A DNA stretch of 64,000 nucleotides from an uncultured Erysipelotrichaceae bacterium. GTDB taxonomy: Bacteria; Bacillota_I; Bacilli_A; Erysipelotrichales; Erysipelotrichaceae. The DNA lies in contig CAKVAL010000006.1 of assembly GCA_934725085.1 (NCBI GenBank), positions 5,626 through 69,625 of the forward strand, written 5' to 3'. The notes below the pieces were generated by a model, which did no database searches, was not told where the DNA came from, and was given only the letters and a program-made list of their open reading frames with translations. The translations under genes and the position numbers were made by a program. Shown one piece after another: positions 18,083-26,485 of this stretch (position 1 is the first letter of the stretch; each line of letters starts with the position of its first letter).

Positions 18083-18627
18083 AATTTCACCATCATCCAA
18101 TCTATAGAAGCATATTCTCCATTACTATATTTCATATTATCAGGCTTAACACCATATTTCTTAAAACCATACTTTTCATATAATTTAATAGCTTTAGTAT
18201 TACTAGAAACAACCTCTAATTCAGCCTGCTCAAAGCCTGCTTCCTTTGCATATCTTAAGGCCGTCTCTAACATGATACTGCCTATACCAGAGCCCCAATA
18301 TTCTTGATATAAGGCAATAGCCATATCACATCTATGAGCTAATCTTTTAAAAGGCCCAACAGGAGAAAAGGAACAATTACCAACATGTTTACCATCTACA
18401 TAAGCCACCAACATCAACGCATTATCCATTCCTAAACACATATTTATAAAACCTTTTTCATCATCAACAGTAAGATTAATCTCATCTTCTTCTCTTAACA
18501 AATAAGGTGTTTCCTTAGTAGTTTCCTTTAAGTATTTAATCAAATCCTTCGCATCATCTTCACATGCACTTCTTAAGATTACTTTTCTTCCTTGTTTATC
18601 TAATACTTCAATTGGTTTAATTCTCAT
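18079..18627 (-). CDS. GNAT family N-acetyltransferase
   Basis: A 182-residue acetyl-CoA-dependent transferase. The core motif A is ALYQEYWGSGIGSIMLETAL (Q/R-x-x-G-x-G/A type), followed by EQAELEVVSSNTKAIKLYEK and YGFKKYGVKPDNMKY, the usual C-terminal GNAT strand and helix. The acceptor is not predictable; this branch includes amino-group acetylases of proteins, antibiotics or small metabolites. First gene of a five-gene operon with flavoproteins, with which it has no obvious functional link. Confidence 0.9.
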   Translation of the reverse strand: MRIKPIEVLDKQGRKVILRSACEDDAKDLIKYLKETTKETPYLLREEDEINLTVDDEKGFINMCLGMDNALMLVAYVDGKHVGNCSFSPVGPFKRLAHRCDMAIALYQEYWGSGIGSIMLETALRYAKEAGFEQAELEVVSSNTKAIKLYEKYGFKKYGVKPDNMKYSNGEYASIDWMMVKL

Positions 18628-18726
18628 TTTTACTTCCTCTTAATAATCAAGCATATAATTATCACTATTAATAATACTACTCTATATAATAAGATGCCTG
18701 CATACTATAGTGTTAAGCAATAACTT

Positions 18727-18798
18727 TTATAATGATATACATTCCACAAGCACACCAATACAACTTCCTATTACGATATTGATCTTATCTTTATTCAT
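18727..18798 (-). CDS. Possible 23-residue micro-ORF
   Basis: MNKDKINIVIGSCIGVLVEC plus ISL. It has AGAGG upstream and a hydrophobic core that could span part of a membrane. No homology is recognised and such ORFs occur by chance in AT-rich DNA. Confidence 0.25.
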   Translation of the reverse strand: MNKDKINIVIGSCIGVLVECISL

Positions 18799-18821
18799 AG
18801 TGCAACCTCTATTTTCATTAT

Positions 18822-18892
18822 ATTAAAACTTGTTTGTCCAAGTTGAACAAACAAGTTTTAAACCTTATATTTACTCTCAATTTTTGTATAAG
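18822..18892. repeat. 71-bp direct repeat, copy 1 (terminator plus gene-end fragment)
   Basis: Identical to 23406-23476 at 69 of 71 bases. On the minus strand it contains the last codons of the 105-residue membrane protein (YTKIESKYKV, stop) followed by a hairpin with AAAACTTGTTTG and its complement. Here the rest of the gene is missing, so this copy is the duplicated fragment. Confidence 0.9.
18824..18860 (-). terminator. Terminator hairpin (copy in direct repeat 1)
   Basis: Stem AAAACTTGTTTG/CAAACAAGTTTT with the loop between and a T-rich minus-strand flank. It probably ends transcription of the ABC exporter operon. Confidence 0.6.
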
Positions 18893-18895
18893 CCT

Positions 18896-19044
18896 CATCC
18901 ATCCTTTTTTTCTGACTCTAGTATTTTTGAGGTGCCAGATTGGCACTTCAAAGATTCTGCTTCTTCTGTTGTAAGCTGAAAACAAAAATCTTCTGGAAAT
19001 CGCTTTATATTTCTTTTTACTGCACAATTATTTCTTATGAGTTT
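18896..19044 (-). pseudogene. Fragment of an ORF6N-domain (KilA-N type) protein
   Basis: One minus-strand frame encodes NNCAVKRNIKRFPEDFCFQL then TTEEAESLKCQSGTSK, the conserved core of the ORF6N DNA-binding domain of phage and prophage antirepressors. It has no start codon, lacks the usual upstream part of the domain, and runs directly into direct repeat 1. Only about 45 residues remain, so it is a remnant of a phage-type gene. The rest of 18628-19127 has no supported gene. Confidence 0.7.
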
Positions 19045-19127
19045 CCAAAATCCATGTTACATTTTACCCTATTGTTCTCATACTGCCTACTGCTACCTGT
19101 TGCTATCTTTCCCACAATAAAAGAAGG

Positions 19128-20873
19128 CTACATAGAACCTTCTAATTTCCAACTTACAGCCTTCTTTCTAGCATCTACAAAACGCTTATATATGCCATCC
19201 TCTTTCATCAATTGATCATGATTACCTCTTTGAACAATTCTACCCTTATCAACAACAACTATTTGATCAGCATGTCTTACCGTCTTCAATCTATGTGCAA
19301 TCATAATAATCGTCTTTTCCTTAGTAAGAGCTTCTATGGCATCCATTAAATCCTTTTCACTTTCAGGATCAACATTGGCGGTTGCTTCATCAAGAATAAC
19401 AATTGGTGCATCTTTCATAATTGCTCGGGCAATTGAAATTCGCTGCTTCTCACCGCCAGACAAACTAGCACCACCCTCACCGATCACAGTATTATAACCA
19501 TCAGGTAGTTTACTGATAAATTCATGACAACAAGCTCTCTTAGCTGCTTCAACTACCTCTTCATGACTTGCCGCAAGACTGCCAAATTTAATATTATTCT
19601 CAATCGTATCCTGAAACAAATACACATTCTGGAAGACAAAAGAGAAATTGTTCATAAGCGCATTCATACTATAATCTTTGACATTAACACCACCCAATGT
19701 AACACTACCCTCATCTACATCCCAGAATCTTGCGATTAAATTACACAAAGTAGTCTTACCACCACCAGATGGGCCAACGATTGCGGTTGTTGTCTTTTCT
19801 GGAATAACAAGTGATATATCGTCAATTATTTTTCTCTTATCATAAGAGAAAGAAACATGATTAAGCTCAATATCATGATTTATTGGTTTTATCTCTTCAC
19901 CATCAATGTCCATAGTATCTAGCTTTAGTATAGCTTCAGCCTTATCCACACAGATACTAACTACATGTAGAAGAGATGAATAAGTTCCTGCACACTCTAA
20001 ACTCGAATACAACATGAATGCCGATATGGTCATACCAATACAATAGACAAGTTCCATTGTGCCATTAATATAGAAGTAAGCACACAATAATACAATTATT
20101 GAAGCTGTAATCTTAGTTGTGATGTTTTGTAGGAAATGATAAGGCACAAACAACATTTCCATCTTTGTATTAATCTTCTCACAAGCCACATTGGCATCAT
20201 TTAATTTCTTAGACTGTTTACCAAATAGATTATAAGATTTAACCTCAGATATACCTTGTAGATATTCCATAATTTGATTAATCAGTTCGGTATCACATTC
20301 GATTTTTTCCTTCGAATCCTTCTTGCTTACCCTTTGCATAAATGAATTAATTATAAAGAAAACCACTATTCCAATTAGCGCTACAAGCCCAATTCTTAAA
20401 TCAAATATAAGTAACATCAAAATGATCATCGAAGTCTCAAGAATTCCCTGGGTTGTAAGCATCACTACTCTTGTGGCAATATCACCAAGTATTTCCATAG
20501 TATTGGTTGTAACCGAAGATATTTCACCAATACTATTAGAATTAAAATAACCCATTGGAAGATAACGCAAATGCTTGGCGATCTTGATTCTTGTAAAAGC
20601 ACTCGCATTATAGCCTCCTTCTGTTTGAAGAATGGTTGAATATCTCTTACAAAATACACCTATTGAAATAGAAATCGCCATGATAATTAAAGAACCATAT
20701 ATATACTTTTCCATTGGTTCTTTATTTAAAAGCCCAATTAAAATGTACATAATCGCAGGAATCTTCATCGCAGAAGCTAATGCTTCAATCACACCCAAAA
20801 CAATTGATAATTTAAATTTATTAGCATTTTCTTTGCCAGAAAATCTTATAAACTTTAATAGTATTTCAAACAT
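19128..20873 (-). CDS. ABC exporter half-transporter (TM-NBD), second of a pair
   Basis: A type IV (MsbA-like) ABC half-transporter of about 581 residues: six transmembrane helices in the first 300 residues, then a nucleotide-binding domain with Walker A GPSGGGKTT, signature LSGGEKQR and Walker B IVILDEATANVD. It should form a heterodimer with the product of the upstream gene. Pairs like this export drugs or peptides, or resemble the YbtPQ/IrtAB siderophore group; the substrate is unknown. The ATG at 20873 overlaps the region just after the partner's stop, with GGTGA upstream. Controlled with its partner by the TetR gene. Confidence 0.9.
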   Translation of the reverse strand: MFEILLKFIRFSGKENANKFKLSIVLGVIEALASAMKIPAIMYILIGLLNKEPMEKYIYGSLIIMAISISIGVFCKRYSTILQTEGGYNASAFTRIKIAKHLRYLPMGYFNSNSIGEISSVTTNTMEILGDIATRVVMLTTQGILETSMIILMLLIFDLRIGLVALIGIVVFFIINSFMQRVSKKDSKEKIECDTELINQIMEYLQGISEVKSYNLFGKQSKKLNDANVACEKINTKMEMLFVPYHFLQNITTKITASIIVLLCAYFYINGTMELVYCIGMTISAFMLYSSLECAGTYSSLLHVVSICVDKAEAILKLDTMDIDGEEIKPINHDIELNHVSFSYDKRKIIDDISLVIPEKTTTAIVGPSGGGKTTLCNLIARFWDVDEGSVTLGGVNVKDYSMNALMNNFSFVFQNVYLFQDTIENNIKFGSLAASHEEVVEAAKRACCHEFISKLPDGYNTVIGEGGASLSGGEKQRISIARAIMKDAPIVILDEATANVDPESEKDLMDAIEALTKEKTIIMIAHRLKTVRHADQIVVVDKGRIVQRGNHDQLMKEDGIYKRFVDARKKAVSWKLEGSM

Positions 20874-20874
20874 A

Positions 20875-22617
20875 TTATTCACCATCCTTTACTGAAATAT
20901 GAGCTTCCCACATTTCCTTATAAAGTGGACAAGATACAAGAAGCTTTTCATGTTTGCCATGGGCAACTACATTTCCATCATTAACCACAAATATTTGATC
21001 ACTATCCTTAATAGTAGATAATCTATGGGCAATCACAATTAGCGTCTTACCTCTAACTAATTTTGCGATTGAAGTCTGTAATATCGCCTCATTTTCAGGA
21101 TCAGTATAAGCAGTAGCCTCATCCAAGATAATAATTGGCGCATCCTTTAACATTGCTCTTGCGATAGATATACGCTGTCTCTCACCTCCTGATAAATGAC
21201 CTCCAGCACCACCAACTATCGTGTTAAAACCATTCTCTAGTTGCATAATAAAGTCATAACAACCACTTCTTTTTGTAATCTCTATAACTTCTTTGTTGCT
21301 TGATGAAGGATTACCCTGTCTAATATTTTCAAGTACTGTATCATTAAATAAGTAATTATCTTGAGATACATAAGCAATTCTTTGATTAAAATCATTTAAT
21401 GAAATATCCCTAATATCAACTTCGCCAACTTTAATAGAACCGCTATCAACATCCCAAAGCGATGCGATTAGTTTAGCAATAGTAGACTTACCACTACCAG
21501 ATGGACCAACTACAGCATTAACACTTCCTTCCTTGATCTCCATATTGACGCCATGTAGAACTTCCTTTTCATGATAGGCAAATCTTACATCATTTAAACT
21601 AATTGAATTATCAACAGAAAGAACCTTACTCTTTTCAGGTCTATTTAAATCAGGTTCCATCAATATTCCAACCACCTCACCCACAATCACATTAATCTTA
21701 CCCAAATCATCAGTATAAGAAAGGACAGTAATCAAAGGTCCAACAATGCTTAAAGATAAGATGATACACATAATAAAATTAGAAAGACTAAGGCTTCCAT
21801 TTTCTACATAAAAAGCACCAAAAGGTAATACTGTTAATAAAGTATAAGGTGTTAATACCATCATTAAAGATTGAAATATCGAACATCTTTTCATCCATGA
21901 AATAAAAGAATCCGCATATTCCATTGCCGCCTTAGTAAACTTCTTATAAGAACTTTCAGTCTTCCCAAAAACCTTTATTACCTCTATACCGTCAATATAC
22001 TCAACAGCTGCATCATTTAATTCTTTCGTGGTTTTAATTGTTCTTTCATAACTTGGCTTAAAGTCTATCATCATCCCAAAGTAAGAAAAAATACCAACAA
22101 TAACCGGCACTAATGACCATAAGGCTAATCTGTAATCAATAATAAAGAAATAAACAAGAATAATAATTGGAGCTAATAGATTTGATGTAAATTCAGGCAC
22201 GATATGAGCAAGTGCTGTTTCAATACTATCAATTCTTTCAACCATAATATTTTTAAAAGTACCCGATGCTGTATCTTTTACATAACCAAGTGGCACTCTA
22301 GCTAACTTATCACAACACTGTTTTCTAATGTTAGCTAATACACTGAATGTTGCTTTATGTGATAATGATGTAGATAATGAATGAAATAATTCACTTATCA
22401 CAAAAGACAATGCGATTAGTATCACTTTATACAAATACACATCAAAGTCTTTTTCACCATTCACAAATAATCTAATTACATCACCTATCAAAAAATAGGG
22501 AATAATCTTAAAGATTACATTTATTATTGCCAACAACACACTCCATAAGTAGGCACCTCTTTTTTGACCTGCCCACTCTAGTATCCAATCTAATGTAGAT
22601 TTTTTCTTTTCTTTCAT
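20875..22617 (-). CDS. ABC exporter half-transporter (TM-NBD), first of a pair
   Basis: A 580-residue fused membrane and ATPase subunit. Six hydrophobic helices are followed by Walker A GPSGSGKST, signature LSGGERQR and Walker B IIILDEATAYTD. Both partners keep the catalytic glutamate after Walker B, so neither ATP site is obviously degenerate. The ribosome site GGAGGAGAG lies directly upstream and next to an 18-bp palindrome (22628-22645). The gene follows the TetR gene by 64 bases and abuts the second half-transporter. Confidence 0.92.
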   Translation of the reverse strand: MKEKKKSTLDWILEWAGQKRGAYLWSVLLAIINVIFKIIPYFLIGDVIRLFVNGEKDFDVYLYKVILIALSFVISELFHSLSTSLSHKATFSVLANIRKQCCDKLARVPLGYVKDTASGTFKNIMVERIDSIETALAHIVPEFTSNLLAPIIILVYFFIIDYRLALWSLVPVIVGIFSYFGMMIDFKPSYERTIKTTKELNDAAVEYIDGIEVIKVFGKTESSYKKFTKAAMEYADSFISWMKRCSIFQSLMMVLTPYTLLTVLPFGAFYVENGSLSLSNFIMCIILSLSIVGPLITVLSYTDDLGKINVIVGEVVGILMEPDLNRPEKSKVLSVDNSISLNDVRFAYHEKEVLHGVNMEIKEGSVNAVVGPSGSGKSTIAKLIASLWDVDSGSIKVGEVDIRDISLNDFNQRIAYVSQDNYLFNDTVLENIRQGNPSSSNKEVIEITKRSGCYDFIMQLENGFNTIVGGAGGHLSGGERQRISIARAMLKDAPIIILDEATAYTDPENEAILQTSIAKLVRGKTLIVIAHRLSTIKDSDQIFVVNDGNVVAHGKHEKLLVSCPLYKEMWEAHISVKDGE

Positions 22618-22627
22618 TCTCTCCTCC

Positions 22628-22645
22628 AGTTAGCTATAGCTAACT
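22628..22645. promoter_or_regulatory. 18-bp perfect palindrome before the ABC exporter operon (operator candidate)
   Basis: AGTTAGCTATAGCTAACT lies between tetR and the exporter genes, touching the ribosome site. It differs from the TetR-proximal palindrome. The GTTAG/CTAAC arms resemble metal-regulator (DtxR/MntR-like) boxes, which is only a resemblance. Confidence 0.55.
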
Positions 22646-22681
22646 ATACCCTAATATAATAAGTGGTAAACAAACCACCTA

Positions 22682-23305
22682 TTAAAACTTTACATTCCAC
22701 AATCTTTCCCAACCGCCAATATTAAACTGCTTAAGTTGTTTAATATTTTCCTTAGCGGTTATTCTATCAATATCATGTTCAATAATTTGAAATATTGACG
22801 AGAAGAAACCGGTATAAATCATATGCATAAGACTATCATCAACTGCAGGTACCTCAACACCCTCTTCCTTCATCTTCTCTAGATACCTATGACTTGATTT
22901 AATCTCCCTAGCAACCATGCCATGTATAAAGTCCTCATACTTGCCACTATCACCACACTTTAACAACAATTTAAAGTTATCATAATGATCATAGACATAA
23001 TTAAGCATTTCTTCCATGCCTTCATCTGAAATAGAAGCCATATTCTTGGTTTGATCATCAGCCGATAACTTTTCAAACTCAGCAACCACTTGATCATAGA
23101 TTTCATAAATATGTTCTAAATACGGATCAGTTAACGCATCAAACAGAGCTTCCTTAGTCGGATAATACTTATAAAAAGCGCCAGTTGTAAGTCCTGCATC
23201 TTTCACAATATTCCTAAGTGAAGCCCCTGTTAAACCATCACTTAGAAAGTGTCTCTTAGCTGTCTCTAATATGTTTCTTTGTGTTTCTTCTGCCTTAGTA
23301 GCCAT
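22682..23305 (-). CDS. TetR/AcrR family transcriptional regulator
   Basis: A 207-residue repressor-type protein. The N-terminal helix-turn-helix has the family pattern ILETAKRHFLSDGLTGASLR then DAGLTTGAFYKYYPTKEALF, and the C-terminus is an all-helical ligand domain. It precedes the exporter pair on the same strand, and a 32-bp palindrome lies 13 bases upstream of its start. The simplest reading is ligand-relieved autorepression controlling the exporter. Confidence 0.92.
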   Translation of the reverse strand: MATKAEETQRNILETAKRHFLSDGLTGASLRNIVKDAGLTTGAFYKYYPTKEALFDALTDPYLEHIYEIYDQVVAEFEKLSADDQTKNMASISDEGMEEMLNYVYDHYDNFKLLLKCGDSGKYEDFIHGMVAREIKSSHRYLEKMKEEGVEVPAVDDSLMHMIYTGFFSSIFQIIEHDIDRITAKENIKQLKQFNIGGWERLWNVKF

Positions 23306-23317
23306 ACTTCCTCATAA

Positions 23318-23349
23318 AATATAACAGTGTTATATAACACTGTTATATT
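23318..23349. promoter_or_regulatory. 32-bp perfect palindrome upstream of tetR (operator)
   Basis: The half-site AATATAACAGTGTTAT is followed directly by its exact reverse complement. Size, symmetry and position (13 bases before the tetR start) fit a TetR-family operator. Confidence 0.75.
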
Positions 23350-23405
23350 AATTCTATTTACCTTTTCTTGTCAAGCACCATTTGATAAACACACATACTC
23401 TTCAT

Positions 23406-23476
23406 ATTAAAACTTGTTTGTCCAAGTTGAACAAACAAGTTTTAAACCTTATATTTACTTTCAATCTTTGTATAAG
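23406..23476. repeat. 71-bp direct repeat, copy 2 (gene end plus terminator)
   Basis: Matches 18822-18892 with two mismatches. Here it is the genuine 3' end of the 105-residue membrane protein gene and its terminator. The two copies are 4584 bases apart and bracket the TetR/ABC module. Confidence 0.9.
23408..23444 (-). terminator. Terminator after the DUF3784-like membrane protein gene
   Basis: The 12-bp stem AAAACTTGTTTG/CAAACAAGTTTT begins right at the stop codon, with a TTTTAATATG-type flank on the minus strand. Confidence 0.65.
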
Positions 23477-23759
23477 TCACCATCATACCAATAACAAGGA
23501 AAACCACACCCAATACTATCAATATAACTAGTGGTGAATTCTGTTTAACAAACAGTAATGATACACCAACCACCTCAAACAATACCGTAAACACTAACCA
23601 TAAGTTAGATACTGCTTTATTGTAGCCTTTAATATCATTTACCTTTGGTATATCACCAAATGTAAATAAGTTAACTGGTATATTGCTGTTACGAATAGTA
23701 ATACCGATATATACAAATACTAATGTTATTAATGTCCAAATAATAAATCCTACTAACAT
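23442..23759 (-). CDS. Small three-helix membrane protein (DUF3784-like)
   Basis: A protein of 105 residues with hydrophobic segments at about 3-24, 50-68 and 76-96. The central loop FGDIPKVNDIKGYNKAVSNL resembles the DUF3784/SdpI-like small membrane proteins of Firmicutes, in which a K-x-Y-N/D-K loop is conserved. Function is unknown. It begins 2 bases after the stop of the EFR1 ferredoxin gene and is likely co-transcribed. Its last 11 codons and terminator are duplicated at 18822-18892. Confidence 0.75.
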   Translation of the reverse strand: MLVGFIIWTLITLVFVYIGITIRNSNIPVNLFTFGDIPKVNDIKGYNKAVSNLWLVFTVLFEVVGVSLLFVKQNSPLVILIVLGVVFLVIGMMVTYTKIESKYKV

Positions 23760-23761
23760 AA

Positions 23762-24505
23762 CTATATTTTAGTATCAGGATTATGATACTGTCCATGTTT
23801 ATTAGTCTTACCATCACCATAGCTTATCGCAAACTTTGGACATCTATGTAAACAGCCCAAACACATTTCACACTCATCAACAACCCATTTAGGTTTTTCA
23901 TCAAACATCTCAATGGCCTTTACAGGACATTTCTTAGCACATAAGCCGCATCCCACGCACAAATCATTATTCACATGTAATAGTTTAGTCTTGCGCTCAG
24001 TGTTATACATATACTTAGAAGGTAATAGAGCTACTATTTTTGGAAGCTTTTTATCCACAAAATCTCCCTTTCTTCTTTCATCTATATTATTAAGCACATT
24101 TCCAAGTTGTTCCTCACCCTTATTAAGCTTATCATTAACCTTTTCCTTATTAGTCAAATCAAACATTGGTGTCCAAGTATCAGGCATAACCACACTATAA
24201 TAAGCGTCAAAATTATAAAAACTACTAGCCATCTCTTTCGCCATACCAGTAGAAGTACCATAACTAACCAAGATAAATGTATAAGCACAATTCTCTATCT
24301 TAATTTTCTTAAGATATTCAGCTACAATCCTAGGCAATCTCCAAAAATAAGTTGGAGAAACAATACCCAATACCTCTTCATCCTTAAACTCATACCTATT
24401 ATTAGCTATACAATCAACAATAGACATGCATTCTTCATTTATCCTTTCAGCAATCTTTTCCGCAATATATTTTCCATTTCCAGTCGCACTAAAATATAAA
24501 ATCAT
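23762..24505 (-). CDS. EFR1-type flavodoxin/ferredoxin fusion protein
   Basis: A 247-residue electron carrier. The N-terminal flavodoxin-like half starts ILYFSATGNGKYIAEKIAER. The C-terminal half is a two-cluster ferredoxin with CVGCGLCAKKCPVKAIE and CEMCLGCLHRCP, each a CxxCxxCxxxC-type 4Fe-4S motif. Proteins of this layout are annotated as EFR1 family ferrodoxins in Firmicutes and probably pass electrons between flavin and iron-sulfur partners in the cytoplasm. The redox partner is unknown. Same strand as, and 2 bases from, the small membrane protein gene. Confidence 0.9.
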   Translation of the reverse strand: MILYFSATGNGKYIAEKIAERINEECMSIVDCIANNRYEFKDEEVLGIVSPTYFWRLPRIVAEYLKKIKIENCAYTFILVSYGTSTGMAKEMASSFYNFDAYYSVVMPDTWTPMFDLTNKEKVNDKLNKGEEQLGNVLNNIDERRKGDFVDKKLPKIVALLPSKYMYNTERKTKLLHVNNDLCVGCGLCAKKCPVKAIEMFDEKPKWVVDECEMCLGCLHRCPKFAISYGDGKTNKHGQYHNPDTKI

Positions 24506-24534
24506 TCCTTCATTCTCCTTTTATATTCACCTAT

Positions 24535-24557
24535 CTAAAAAACCGTCAACGACGGTT
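24535..24557 (-). terminator. Terminator of the pyrR-mnmG-gpsA-mscS operon
   Basis: AACCGTC-N3-GACGGTT followed by a T-run on the minus strand; the first arm overlaps the stop codon of the 52-residue membrane protein gene. Confidence 0.8.
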
Positions 24558-24714
24558 AATTCTTCTTATTTTGGGTAGAACCTAAACTTAAGGAACAAGC
24601 GCCAAGACACAACCATACTACAGGAAGTGAATGTTCGCTCTTATCTACAAATTGTAATATCGCTACCACAAAGAATAATAGCGAACTTATATAATACAAA
24701 TTTAATTTTTTCAT
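24556..24714 (-). CDS. 52-residue small membrane protein
   Basis: Begins MKKLNLYYISSLLFFVVAIL and continues with a second short hydrophobic segment (VVWLCLGACSLSLG), giving two predicted helices and a Lys-rich tail. The ATG directly follows the TAG of mscS (TAGATG), and the terminator overlaps its own stop codon, so it is the last cistron of the operon. I do not recognise the family. Confidence 0.65.
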   Translation of the reverse strand: MKKLNLYYISSLLFFVVAILQFVDKSEHSLPVVWLCLGACSLSLGSTQNKKN

Positions 24715-25500
24715 CTAATAACTATGTACATCCAACTTGTTATAAGGAATAGACATATTGTTTTCCTTTAATTCAATCTGAACAAGTCTTAAAGCCTTTC
24801 TTCTTAAATCATACATCTCACTTCTTGGACAATAAAATCTTAACTTATAGACAATAGCCGAATCAAGGAAGGCATCAGTACCTAAGTACTGTGCATCTTG
24901 TACATTATCCATTGCCGCAATCCTAACAATAATCTTATTTAAGACCTCATCAACTCTTTCAAAATCCTCTTCATAAGCCAAAGGTAAATCAATATCCACC
25001 TTAGCTACATCAGACAATTTTGTAATCTCTGAAATATTTCTATTACAAATACTCAAGATACTATCATCTGCCAATATTCTAATCTTAGTAGTCTTCATAT
25101 TAAAGTTTTCAATCACGCCAGCTAGATCATTATACTTAACTGTATCACCAACACTAAAGAAATGATCAGACACAATATGAGCGCCCATAATACCATCTTT
25201 TAAAAAGTCCTGTAAAGCTAAACCTACCGCAGCACTGGCAAGACCTAAACCAGCTACTAAAGAAGTTACATTAATGCCATTTATTTCTAAGACCATCAAG
25301 ATAGCACAGGCAATAATAATTGTCTTAACCACTTGAAAAGAAACCTTAACAAGTCCATTCATCTGACTATTGTCTTCATGCTTAGTCAAATACTTCTTAT
25401 TGATCTTGGTTAAAAACCTTAGAAAAAGAATTGTAAATAAAGCTACAACAATACTTTCAATAAGACTAGACAATGTAATTTTCTCTAAAATATTATTCAC
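24715..25500 (-). CDS. Small-conductance mechanosensitive channel (MscS family)
   Basis: A 261-residue inner-membrane channel that releases solutes under hypo-osmotic stress. The pore-lining TM3 is GLGLASAAVGLALQDFLKDG, with the Gly/Ala packing typical of MscS, followed by the beta-domain signature FSVGDTVKYND. Two further hydrophobic helices precede it. The length fits the compact YkuT-like MscS class of Firmicutes. It overlaps the end of gpsA by 8 bases and is followed immediately by the 52-residue gene. Confidence 0.9.
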   Translation of the reverse strand: MNNILEKITLSSLIESIVVALFTILFLRFLTKINKKYLTKHEDNSQMNGLVKVSFQVVKTIIIACAILMVLEINGINVTSLVAGLGLASAAVGLALQDFLKDGIMGAHIVSDHFFSVGDTVKYNDLAGVIENFNMKTTKIRILADDSILSICNRNISEITKLSDVAKVDIDLPLAYEEDFERVDEVLNKIIVRIAAMDNVQDAQYLGTDAFLDSAIVYKLRFYCPRSEMYDLRRKALRLVQIELKENNMSIPYNKLDVHSY

Positions 25501-26485
25501 TCTTCAATTCCCTCTTAAACAATTGATCAACACCAACATAAGGATCTAAACCATCATAGACAATCTTAGACAACATACTAGTAATTGGCATTTCAACATT
25601 ATACTTATCAGCTAATTCAATAGCAGCAGGCAACGCATTCAAGCCTTCTACTACCATTCCTATTTCCTTCTTGGCCTCATCAATTGTCTTACCTTCACCT
25701 AATAAATGACCAAAACAATTATTACGGCTATGAATACTAGTACAAGTAACGATTAAATCACCAATACCAGCCAAGCCAAAGAAAGTATCATTCTGACAAC
25801 CCATCTTGGTACCAAGTCTTTTAATCTCTTGTAAACCCCTTGTGATTAAAGCTGCCTTGGCATTATCACCAAAACCTAAGCCATCAGATAAACCTGCCGC
25901 AATAGCCATAATATTCTTTAGAGCACCACAAATCTCAATACCCCTAATATCCTCATTAGTATAGACTCTAAAGAAATCAACAGAAAAAGTCTCTTGAACA
26001 ACCTTTGCCGCCTCTACATCTTTACTAGCAGCTACAATCGCCGTAGGCATATCCTTAATAACTTCTTCAGCATGAGTAGGACCACTTAAGACAACATACT
26101 TTAAAGTATCATTCTTATAAACATCATCAATAACTTCTGTTAAAGTTAAAAGACTATCCTTCTCCATACCCTTGGAAACATCCACAATATATTGACCATC
26201 CTCAACGTATTCTTTACTTGACGTTGCTACCTCACGAATACTAGTAGAAGGTATCGCATAAACAATCATCTCTTTATCTTTAAAAGCTTCCTTTAAATCA
26301 GAAGTATAGACAATACTCTCTGGAAGTAAAACATCCTTAAAACGCTCATGCCTATTTGTTTCCCTTAAGTTTTTAGCCTTATTTTCATTGTGAACATAAA
26401 CAGTCACCTCAAAACCCTTATTAGCCAACAATCTAGCTAATGAAATACCGAAAGTACCTGCTCCAAGAACGCTTATCTTATTCAT
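25493..26485 (-). CDS. gpsA: NAD(P)H-dependent glycerol-3-phosphate dehydrogenase
   Basis: Makes sn-glycerol 3-phosphate from dihydroxyacetone phosphate for phospholipid synthesis. 330 residues, full length. The Rossmann motif is SVLGAGTFGISLA at the N-terminus. The catalytic region is SGPTHAEEV and ICGALKNIMAIAAGLSDGLG with the conserved lysine, plus GLAGIGDLIVTCTS. It starts one base after the mnmG stop and overlaps mscS, within an operon of basic housekeeping genes. Confidence 0.96.
   Translation of the reverse strand: MNKISVLGAGTFGISLARLLANKGFEVTVYVHNENKAKNLRETNRHERFKDVLLPESIVYTSDLKEAFKDKEMIVYAIPSTSIREVATSSKEYVEDGQYIVDVSKGMEKDSLLTLTEVIDDVYKNDTLKYVVLSGPTHAEEVIKDMPTAIVAASKDVEAAKVVQETFSVDFFRVYTNEDIRGIEICGALKNIMAIAAGLSDGLGFGDNAKAALITRGLQEIKRLGTKMGCQNDTFFGLAGIGDLIVTCTSIHSRNNCFGHLLGEGKTIDEAKKEIGMVVEGLNALPAAIELADKYNVEMPITSMLSKIVYDGLDPYVGVDQLFKRELKSE

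Noticed and set aside
18818..19027. 69-residue minus-strand ORF as a real gene
   Set aside because: It is an alternative frame over the ORF6N remnant and direct repeat 1, rich in Arg/Lys by chance, with no ribosome site.
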